NCBI GenBank assembly: GCA_002104905.1
Contig: MCFE01000309.1
Coordinates: 33,777-97,776, forward strand
From: Basidiobolus meristosporus CBS 931.73
Taxonomy: Eukaryota > Basidiobolomycota > Basidiobolomycetes > Basidiobolales > Basidiobolaceae
Direction of reading: 5' to 3'
Length of the DNA stretch: 64,000 nucleotides
Shown piece by piece: positions 43,787-52,791 of the stretch. The translations under genes were made by a program, and so were the position numbers. Numbering within the stretch: position 1 is the stretch's first letter; the number at the start of each line of letters is the position of its first letter. The notes beneath the pieces are model-generated. The model was not told the DNA's origin, did no database searches, and saw nothing but the letters and a program-made list of their open reading frames with translations.

Positions 43787-44144
43787 GCATCAGGGTAATA
43801 AGTGTAGCAGAGGCATTGGCGCAGCCAAAACCCATGACATATCACTAGCTATGTCCATATCTGGTCCTCAATGCTCTCACAGAAGTGTCTTCAGGCTTCA
43901 CCCTGATTTGGATATGCCCTGACATGAGTTCACTCTAACAGAGAATATTGGCTCTATTAAGTTGGTCCTAAACTCATCACTCTAAGGTATGAAGTACGAG
44001 TTCCTTATGGCATTGAGTTAAGGGCCTTGTAGTTAATGCACATTCTAAGTGCCCCATCCTTCTTTGTCACAAAGGTTACTGGAATTGACCAAGTTGAGTT
44101 CCAGTCTGGCAAATGGTAGCTGACAGGTCTGGTTTTGACTACTG
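43787..44144 (-). mobile_element. Gypsy-B RT fragment B5b, right part
   Basis: Minus-strand RT palm and fingers: ANASATLITLM-like next to B6, then GPRYGHS-like and FVTKKDGALRMCINYKALNS near 44020-44080. It ends at the B7 LTR. Confidence 0.65.
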
Positions 44145-45519
44145 TGTTACAAGTCTTGATAAGATTTGTAGAGGAATAGGGAGCTTAGCTAGTAATGCTT
44201 TCACTAAGACTTAAACTGATCTTTATTGATGTTCCCACAGCTCCTTATATACATTTTGCCAGATCAATTGCTAATTAATTGTATTTCCAAGTGTAGGTAG
44301 TGGCTGATAATTCATTTGATTGCATCATCATCACCCTGTTAGATCCTGCTTAATGTATTTGTTTTTATCTGATAATGGCTGCTGATTCATCTGCTGGCAA
44401 ATACTACTGATTTGATAGATTATATTGATATACTTATGTACTGATAGACTAAACATAAAACAAATTGATTTGACTAAAAACACACCTGACCTAAACATTC
44501 AAGCAGTATATAATGATATTCTCCCTTACTAATGCTGAGAGGGTTCTGCCAAATCACTTTTCTTGAGATACCAATATCATGCTGGCTGAGATATTGCCTT
44601 TTTTGTCCACTAGTGGTAAGTTGCAAATGGACATTCTCTGATGATATAGAATGGTCATGTCCATTGTGGCTCAAACTTCTTCAAGTGTTATTTCTTATCA
44701 ATACAAAGCTCCCAACTGTCAATGCTTCTGGTGCTATAGTCTTATCAATTATCTGGTTCATCTTTTCTGCACTTTGAGATACTTTGGTCTGTGCCTCTTG
44801 ACATCTTTGCTCCAGCTGCTGGTGTCTACTTGGCTGATTGAGTTCATCTTCTAAGGTGTCTGTAAGCTTTGGTTGTGTGAGATCTTCTGAAATCCTTGGT
44901 ACATATCCACACACTGATTAAATGGCAATTGTTGAGCAGTGTTGTGCCTCTAGCTCTGTTAGTAATAGTGCTTGGTCTATATTCTCATCCCATCTACTGA
45001 CATTTCTTTTTGTATACCTGGTGAGCATTTTTCCAGATAATCCATTAAGCCACACAGTTACTCCATAAGTACTAGAGTGATATGCCAAGGTGTTTAAATA
45101 GATCTCTTGGTACATGAAACTTGCAGCTTATTGTTCACCTGCTATAGTACCACTTTATCCACTAGCCATTTAGTGGCATGGTCAATTACTACTGGGATCC
45201 AATGGTTGCATTTCCTTGTGGTTTGTAGTCTTCCAATAAAGTCAATTCTCCATCTCTCAGATGATATTACAGCGTCCAGGGGAAGAAGTTCAGCAATTCT
45301 CTGTGGTTGTCCTTGGTTAATTTGGCAATTTGCGCATGTTTCACTAGCTTCTCAACATCTTGTTTGATTCTTGACCACCATGCTCTGGCTTTCATAAGGC
45401 TATAGATTCCTGTGATTGCAAGATGTCCATATCCATTGCGTTGCTTATATATTGAATCCAGGCAGGCAACATAAGGGCAATAGGCAATAGGGCTTTCATA
45501 TACAATTTGTTAGAGTGTT
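44145..45519 (-). mobile_element. Gypsy-B copy B7, 3' LTR and integrase
   Basis: 3' LTR 44145-44518, then the integrase C-terminus (44681-44914, LTQPKLTDTLEDELNQPSRH) and core remnants up to the zinc-site region at about 45519, where CACTA-2 Tnp2 resumes. The 5' part is missing. Confidence 0.75.
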
Positions 45520-47085
45520 CATATGCCACCATTGGAATGTGTCCAGTGTGTCAGGAATCTGCTTCCATGGAAGTAGCACATAGCTGATATTCTAGATATA
45601 TTCCAGTAATACACCATACAAAGTGCTTATGCAGTCTGTCAATTATTGTCAAGTTACATTAGTGCACTTAGGGTCCATTAAGCACAAACAATTCCATTAT
45701 GTTTGATGGCAATAAACACGGACAATAAAGGTGAAAGGGTGCATTGATTCTATATTTGACCTTGCCTTTGGCTTGGCAATAGTAGGACTCTCATTAAATA
45801 GGTACTCTACAAACAGATATCACCGGCTACTGATCCTATAGAATCAAAGCAGGGATTGGAGGGTTGCCTGACTGATATCTGATCAATATTACCATCAAAC
45901 CTGGATGAATACCTGTGTTCATTGCTGGGTGATTGTTGTATTATACTCAGCTGGATACTAGTGAGTGGCCATTATTTCAAAACTGATTGCTTTCTGCATC
46001 AATAGTACCCCAGCCATCAGAAAGATAAGTGGCATTTCCAGGTACCATTGATGGTATAACTATTAATTATCTGAGATCCAAGGAATTTACCCCATTAAGC
46101 ACTTATACTGCATTGATTATTTAAGTACCAACACTAGGAACAATACTTTCCCACAGAAATAATGCATAGAAGTCAGTATTCATGTTGAATATGGCTGGCA
46201 AACTATTAGTCATTGGACAAAATATGGAGCCAGATTAAGCCTATGAGTAGTTCAGATTGTAGAAGTGTTTCAAAGCAAAAGATTGCTATTTGGAATAATG
46301 CATTTGCTCACCAAAAAATATCCCAATGCTAATAGCCAACAAAAGTATTAGGCATTTCCAGCAAAATGATCCTACTGAGACACCGGAGAAATATAAAAGA
46401 AATGGTGGGATGTAGCAGGGTATCTGCTGCCAAAAGTACATCATACAAGCTGCAATCAATGTCCATACACAAATGCAGCATTTAAAAGTTCAAGGACTGG
46501 ATGAACTGGATATTTACTCATTTCAGTGGCCAAATGAAGCAATTTCTACCCAGAGCTAGTAGGAAGCATTTAGTCATATGTGGACATCATAGGAGTACTT
46601 CTACGGAAGCTGATTACCACAGCCAACTTAACACCTCTACATCTCTTATACAACCAGCTTATTGAATAGTTTGAATGCCAATACCGCAAGCAACAAGCTC
46701 AATGCATAGATCTCAGACACTACTCTATGCATACTCCACTTCATACTGCTATAAATGCAAAGAACATTTGGTCTTGCTTGACCTTTTGGAAGTTTCCTGT
46801 TGATAGGATGTATGTGAAGATAGGAACTAAAGAGTGAGAAAGAGAGGTAATAGCCATTAAATGGGCACAAGTGTAGGAGGTGATTGAGTGTCACATCTGG
46901 TGAATCTGCAGAAAAGGTCCAACTTATGTGTATGAAACACCAGAGTACTGACTGAGTTAGATAGCAAACAGCGTACAAAAGAGGCAACAGCCAACTAATG
47001 TACACAAATGTTGGTAAGGATCAAGTATATGCCATTAGAGAGTGACAGGCATGTTGGTTAACTGGCAAAAAGACTCTTAGGTAGT

Positions 47086-47329
47086 AGACATGTTCCATTA
47101 GATAGTGCCACATTGAGCCATGAGTGCCAAATGATGCAATAGTGTGCCAGGGAGGCCAAGTGAACCTATGCTCGGCCACAGAGTGTGAAACATAGCTCTG
47201 CATCTTCATGCAAAGCAGCCCCTTTGTTTCACCCATTCTACTGTAGAAAAATCATTTTTTGACCTTTTTTTTGGAATAATGTTGTGCATGATTTGTAAGA
47301 GCACAGAAAGATTAAAGACATGCACCCAG
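47086..47329. mobile_element. MITE fragment (PIF-TIR foldback family)
   Basis: AGACATGTTCCATTAGATAG start and left-arm sequence as in 47879-48611. Cut at 47330 by the Gypsy-C LTR. Confidence 0.75.
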
Positions 47330-47818
47330 TGTAGTGGGGTCACGGTGACACCCACAGGCAGATGTGCTCACTCCCATATGTTCACTTCCCTAAAAAGGAT
47401 ACCCCCCCTATATTAGTATCATCCCAAATTGCAATATTATCTATTCTGTCTATATGATTATTACTATGCAACCTGACAAACTATTTGTCACTATTAACCC
47501 ATTACACAAGCTATTCCTATTCCTTGCCAAGATGCCAAGATAAGATAGTTACCATATAAGGCAAGTACCCCCAACAGTGCCTATGTCATGTGACCATCCT
47601 GGTTTCATAAACCTCCTATCCTACTACTATTTGAGGTAACTACCTGACACAGAGGTTTCATATTACCACTATCTGATTGGCTAGGTGCTACTATGTCATA
47701 TGGAACAATCCGCCAAGAGTTTGCGCAATTTTTAGTACACAATGACATGATTGGCTGTCTACTACCTTCTGGAAACTTCCGGAAAGTATTTTCTATCAAG
47801 AATTTGAGCAGCAAAAAA

Positions 47819-47828
47819 GTATATAAGG
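47819..47828 (+). promoter_or_regulatory. TATA-like box of Gypsy-C LTR
   Basis: GTATATAAGG, repeated at 56010-56019 in the 3' LTR and in the solo LTR within CACTA-1. Likely promoter of the element. Confidence 0.5.
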
Positions 47829-47878
47829 GAGGCTATCCCTTAAAATAAATCACCCCTTGTCCAGTATTCCAACTTATT

Positions 47879-48611
47879 AGACTTGTTCCATTGGATGGTG
47901 CCACATTGAGCCATGAGTGCCAAATGATGCCATAGTGTGCCAGAGAGGCCAAGTAAGCCTATACTTAGCCACAGAGTGTGAAACATAGATCTGCATCTTC
48001 ATGCAAAGCATCCCATGTGTCTCAGCTATGATGCAGGAGAAAATCCATTTTTTGATGTTTTTTTGTGGATCAATGTTATACAGGATGTGCAAGAGCAGTA
48101 AAGGATTGAAGATATACATCTGATACTTTATACCCATGGCACTTTGAATCTAGCTCCTGTGGCTTGTAACATGTCACAAAAATGCATGGCACTATCTTGG
48201 TCCACTGGTACTATCTGGCACTATAAGTGCTTTGTATTCATCTTACTTTAGGGCTAATATTTTAATATAGCGTTAGAAAGTACCAGTTGATCAAGATAGT
48301 GCCATGCATTCTTGTGACATGTTACAAGCCACAGGATATCAATTCAGAGTGCCATAGGTATTGAGTACCAGATGTATATCTTCAATCCTTTAGTGCTCTT
48401 GCACATCCTGTACAACATTGACCTAAAAAAAAGGTGAAAAAATGGATTTTCTCCATCACAATCAGTGAGACACAGGGGCTGCTTTGCATGAAGATGCAGA
48501 TCTATGTTTCAAACTCTGTGGACAAGTGTAGGCTCACTTGGCCTCCCTGGCACACTATGGCATCACTTGGCACTCATGGCTCAGTGTGGCACTATCCAAC
48601 AGAACAAGTCT
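47879..48611. mobile_element. Foldback MITE with PIF TIRs
   Basis: 733 bp with TIR AGACTTGTTCC and a 3-bp duplication ATT (47876-47878 and 48612-48614). The homologous 3' LTR (56066-56075) shows the empty site. Nearly the whole element is an inverted repeat: about 350-bp arms with a short centre near 48225-48275, so it can form a long hairpin. No coding capacity. Its TIR matches the PIF element at 14530-17946, a likely source of transposase. Confidence 0.85.
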
Positions 48612-48834
48612 ATTGATTAGTGAGATCACCGCTGCCTATTACCACTATTTTCTGACTCAAACCTGACAATAATCCCAGGAAACTGCGCTGACAGCCAACT
48701 GACCTTGGAGGCACTACTTGTGAGGAATACTCTGAGTAGGTATATTTTATTAAATTTGATTGTTTTCCCAAGTTTGTTCTTTTACAGGCAAAGATACATT
48801 TCAGTCTGTGTAACTATTGGTCAAAGCTGCATTC

Positions 48835-49984
48835 TGTAGTAATGGAATACTTTCCATTACTACAATATCTCCAAACCAATATTGCACTCATTTCTTTATT
48901 TTGCTTTTTGCTATTGTAACACTCAAGCAAAAGATCAAGAATTTCCAACATTGAAGAACAAATGCTCCAGACCCTGACAAGCAATCCACCTGAGAATATT
49001 ATGTCATACAGAACATGTAGTAGCCAACACATGTTTCAAATTACAGCTCATTTGAAGCAGTACCAAAGGAGTTATGACCAAAAGAGTCCGATTATTATAT
49101 ATACTATGCCTTATTGCTAGGATTACTATGATGACTTTGATTGTGTGTACTTTTGAACTAGCCAATGAAATCACGAGATTTTCACAGGTGCTGCGCCTAT
49201 GTCCGATCTGCGCCACTGCAAAATTTTAGCATTATATCACGTGTATTGCCTGCTCAATTGCCCAAAAACTTTGATCCTTCAAAATTTTCATATATATGAC
49301 TTCCCCAGCTGAAAAATAAAAGGGAGAGCCTCTCATTCCAGATTCTCCACACTACAATTACAAGTTTAAAGGTTATAAGACTTCCCCTGCATCACTTGTA
49401 CTGTTGAGTATTCTGACTTTGATCAGTACTACATCAGTAAAGAGACTGCAAAGCTCACAAAAAACCTATCTAAGTTCTACAAGAAACTACCACTTTTCTG
49501 TTGGAAAAGTCCCCTCTAAGAAACCCCTTTAAGATACCCCTTTACTCTAAAGAAGCCCCTTTAGGCACCCCTTTAGTGTAAAGTCCACTTTAGAGACCAC
49601 TACAAGAAGCCCCTTTACTTTAAAGACACCTCTTTAGAGACTTCTACAACACACCCCTTTAGGTTAAAGGGGAGTTCGGAATTTCCATATTAGAAAATAT
49701 TTTCTCTGAAAGGAAAGTGACTTCCAAATAAGGAGAAGTTACTGTAAAGTAAATAAGCCCATTAGTTGACAGAAGGTCATAACACTGCTGTAGAAGTGAT
49801 ACACACTGCCTACAGTATATTTTGAGCCTAAGATTAAGGAAATTAGTGAAAGTTATAACTTCTATCAGTATATCAAACTCGCAATAAACTATTTCAGTAT
49901 TAGCATACTGGAAGCTGTTGTATATTGTTGATTAGCCTCTACATTGTAGAACAAGCCCCAAACTAATCATAATACAACACAACA
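48835..49984 (+). repeat. Solo LTR of Gypsy-A, forward
   Basis: TGTAGTAATGG to CAACACAACA in the Gypsy-C LTR. Flanks ATTC and ACTC suggest a 4-bp duplication with one change. Carries a shortened CCCCTTTA minisatellite (49500-49670). Confidence 0.85.
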
Positions 49985-50256
49985 ACTCCTATCAAGTCCC
50001 TGTTGGTGGAGTTTACAGTTGTTTTGACTTTGGAAGCTTTAGTACATTGTCATCTCAAAGGATGTCAAAGCCATTATAGAGTTTTGTTAAGACGCCAACT
50101 AAGTTGGGGATTGTAGTTCAATAGTTTTACCTTGACAAGCTTGAGGCTTTATCCCCCATCACATTAGATTAGAAAAAAGACCCAGTATTCCTAGCAGGCT
50201 TTTGCCAGAGGTTATTGCACCCAGTGAACACCCCACACACATTCACACTTGAGAAG

Positions 50257-51486
50257 TGTTGTGTTGTATTCTGATTAGTTTGGGGATTGTTTTACAATGT
50301 AGAGGCTAATCAACAATATACAACAGCTTCCAGTATGCTAATACTGAAATAGTTTATTGGGAGTTTGATATACCAATAGAAGATATAACTTTCACTAATT
50401 TCCTCAATCTTAGGCTCAAAATATACTGTAGGCAGTGTGTATCACTTCTACAGCAGTGTTCTGACCTTTGTTGACTAATGGGCTTATTTACTCTACAGTA
50501 ACTTTTCCTTATTTAGAAGTCACTTTCCTTTCTAAGAAAATATTTCCTAATATGGAAATTGTGAACTCCCCATTAACCTAAAGGGGTGTGTTGTAGAAGT
50601 CTCCAAAGGGGTCTTTAGACCTAAAGGGGTGTCTAAAGGGGTGTCTTTAGAGTAAAGGGGCTTCTTGTAGTGGTCTTTAAAGTGGACTTTACACTAAAGG
50701 GGTGCCTAAAGGGGCTTCTTTAGAATAAATGGGTCTCTAAAGGGGTCTTTAGACTAAACAGGTGTCTAAAGGGGTGTCTTTAGAGTAAAGGGGTTTCTTA
50801 GAGGGGACTTTTCCAACAGAAAAGTGGTAGTTTCTTGTAGAACTTAGATTGGATTCTTGTGAGCTTTCCAGTCTCTTTACTGATGTAGTACCAATCAAAG
50901 TCAGAATACTCAACAGTGCAAGTGAAGCAGGGGGAAGTCTTATAACCTTTAAACTTGTAATTGTAGTGTGGAGAATCTGGAATGAGAGGCTCTCCCTTTT
51001 ATTTTTCAGCTGGGGAAGTCATATATATGAAAATTTTGAAGGATCAAAGTTTTTGGGCGATTGCGCATGCAATACACGTGATACAAAGCCAAAATTTTGC
51101 AGTGGCGCAGATCGGACATAGGCGCAGCACCTGTAAGAATCTCACGTGATTTGGTCGGCTGGTTTGAAAGCTACATGCAATCAAAGTCACCTTAGCAATC
51201 CTAGCAATAAGGCATAGTATATATAATAATCGGACTCTTTTGGTCATAACTCCTTAAGTACTGCTTCAAATGAGCTGTAATTTGAAGCATGTGTTGGCTA
51301 CTACGTGTTCTGTATGACATAATATTCTTGAATGGATTGCTTGTCAGGATCTGGAGCATTTGTTCTTCAATGTTGGAAATTCTTGATCTTTTGCTTGTGT
51401 GTTACAATAGCAAAAAGCAAAATAAAGAAATGAGTGCAATATTGGTTTAGAGATATTGTAGTAATGGAATACTTTCCATTACCACA
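50257..51486 (-). repeat. Solo LTR of Gypsy-A, reverse
   Basis: TGTTGTGTTG to TTACCACA, inverted relative to the one at 48835 and 272 bp away. GAAG on both sides (50253-50256 and 51487-51490) is a 4-bp duplication. The two LTRs form a large inverted repeat. Confidence 0.85.
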
Positions 51487-51672
51487 GAAGTGTTGGCCAT
51501 ATTTTGCCCTTTGGACTTATACACCACCACATATTTGGCACCTAATGTGGGGGGCTCATACAAGCTCCCTAGGACCCAACAAGATTTACCTGCAGATTTG
51601 AGCCGTTACCCACTTACTGAAAAGAGACTACTAATACTACCTAGACTACAACACCACCCTACCTACCCCCAA

Positions 51673-52791
51673 ATGAGCTTTATGCCATTACCACTCTCAC
51701 ATGAAGCCCCACAGTCTGATGGAAAGAATGTGGAAAGCTTCATATTCAGATGGGAGAAGCTCTGCAAGATGTGCAGCCTATCTGAACAAGATATGGCTGA
51801 AGACTTCCCCTACTACTGCACTGATGACATTACCACTAAGCTTCTGAGACAAGGAGACATTCTCACTGACTGGACCTTGATGAAGACCTGCCTACAGACC
51901 AAGCATGGCAGACCCCAGATATACTATGGAATTGAAGACCTCAGACACTTTGAAAGGATGGGACTCTCCAAGCTACCACTTGATGAGTTCATGCAACAGT
52001 ATGGTGATAAGGCCAAGCCACTCCTAGAGTCCCAGGCTATAACTATGTTTACCATGACACTTTACCTTGCACAAGGGCTTCTCCAGGACTTGGCAAGGAA
52101 AGTTGACTTACATGCAGCCAAGGATGACAAGGCTGGTATTCCTTGCTTTGCAGAGATGAAACATGTCCTCCCAGAGGCAAAGCAAGCTTCTACCTTTATG
52201 AGACTCCTGACATCTAATCTGCCAGACCAGCCAACCAAGGAGCTAAAGAGTGCTGTTGCTGACAGTCAGACCTACACTACCAACAGAATTGAACAACTTG
52301 CTGAACAGCTACAAAAGCTAGCCCTCAAGATTAATGGCTCAGCTGAGGTAGCTACTGAGGGCCAAAAACCTTTGCCCAGACACTGCATTTGGTGTGACTC
52401 TACTCAGCATGCCAGACAAGAATTATCAGAGCTTAGCCAGCTACTTAGAGAAGGAACAGTACAGTTTGATGCTGATGGAATGCTTGCTGATAAGGAAGGA
52501 AAAAGGATTCCCACTAATATCCAAAGAGGCAGAATGAGAGCCCTTTTCCAGAAGTCTGACTCAGCAACTAGAAAGATTACTGTTAATGCCTCTATTGAAA
52601 CTCATACAGTGAGTCCAAGCAGCCCTGACCACAGAAAATACAAAGTATATGCCTTTGCTACTAAGAGACACCTTCCTGAAGAACCTGTCAAACCCATCCT
52701 TAGAAGACCACAATTTGAAGAGCCTGAGGGTATCATTGACAAGAGGCCTGGAATACTGCCCACCCAAGACCCATTGCTTCACTTTCAATGA
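51673..52791 (+). CDS. Gypsy-C gag
   Basis: 372 codons from ATG at 51673 (MSFMPLPLSHEAPQ). The frame is open further upstream, but that part lies at the LTR edge. Capsid-like region with FIFRWEKLCKMCSLSEQD, LRQGDILTDWTLMKTCLQ and FERMGLSKLPLDEFMQQYGDKAKP. The zinc knuckle starts CIWCDSTQH but has Glu where the last Cys is expected (compare C-V-Y-C...H...C in A4). Ends TGA at 52789-52791, overlapping the next ATG as ATGA. It would form the particle shell. Confidence 0.75.
   Translation: MSFMPLPLSHEAPQSDGKNVESFIFRWEKLCKMCSLSEQDMAEDFPYYCTDDITTKLLRQGDILTDWTLMKTCLQTKHGRPQIYYGIEDLRHFERMGLSKLPLDEFMQQYGDKAKPLLESQAITMFTMTLYLAQGLLQDLARKVDLHAAKDDKAGIPCFAEMKHVLPEAKQASTFMRLLTSNLPDQPTKELKSAVADSQTYTTNRIEQLAEQLQKLALKINGSAEVATEGQKPLPRHCIWCDSTQHARQELSELSQLLREGTVQFDADGMLADKEGKRIPTNIQRGRMRALFQKSDSATRKITVNASIETHTVSPSSPDHRKYKVYAFATKRHLPEEPVKPILRRPQFEEPEGIIDKRPGILPTQDPLLHFQ

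Larger units (their letters stand above)
37599..47050 (+). pseudogene. tnp2: CACTA-2 Tnp2 transposase, two separated halves
   Basis: First half 37599-38127: the zinc-finger-like N-terminus and the start of the Tnp2 core, matching CACTA-1 5355-5900. Second half about 45520-47050: ATIGMCPVCQES, then the catalytic region (IFDLAFGLAI near 45750), the stretch aligned with CACTA-1 10902 on, and the decayed C-terminal LLH/FPM region near 46740-46810. Stops are frequent in all frames. It gives the reference for what is missing from CACTA-1. Confidence 0.7.
35005..47085 (+). mobile_element. CACTA-2, split by a Gypsy-B cluster
   Basis: Left end near 35005 (AATATGAGAATTAAT resembles the CACTA-1 TIR). 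The accessory gene lies on the minus strand (about 35400-37030) and Tnp2 on the plus strand. Tnp2 stops at 38127 and resumes at about 45520 after 7.4 kb of Gypsy-B copies, with roughly 200 bp of Tnp2 lost at the split. It also contains a solo copia LTR (37225-37593). The right end is cut near 47085 by a MITE fragment and Gypsy-C; no right TIR is seen. Confidence 0.75.
47330..51531 (+). repeat. Gypsy-C 5' LTR, broken by three insertions
   Basis: LTR pieces 47330-47878, 48612-48834, 49985-50256 and 51487-51531 together equal the uninterrupted solo LTR at 6233-7303. The insertions are a foldback MITE, a solo Gypsy-A LTR and a second solo Gypsy-A LTR in the opposite direction. No gene anywhere in this 4.2 kb. 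TTTGGCACCTAATG after 51531 is the candidate primer-binding site. Confidence 0.85.

Noticed and set aside
40980-43795. A target duplication for B6
   Set aside because: Flanks TAAAT and GCATC do not match; only continuity of the surrounding RT sequence supports the insertion.
46646-47005. 119-codon minus-strand open stretch
   Set aside because: It is antisense to the decayed Tnp2 C-terminus of CACTA-2, and the protein resembles nothing.
49985-50256. 272-bp segment shared with 6260-6545 as an independent short repeat
   Set aside because: The solo LTR at 6233-7303 shows that it is an internal part of the Gypsy-C LTR, left between two inserted LTRs.
49500-50820. Spaced repeats as a CRISPR array
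   Set aside because: Eukaryotic context, repeats without unique spacers, and the LTR minisatellite explains them.
51545-51560. GGGGGGCTCATAC after the Gypsy-C LTR, similar to initiator tRNA-Met
   Set aside because: It has the sense, not the complement, of the tRNA on the element strand, so it cannot bind that tRNA as a primer site. TTTGGCACC nearer the LTR is the better candidate.
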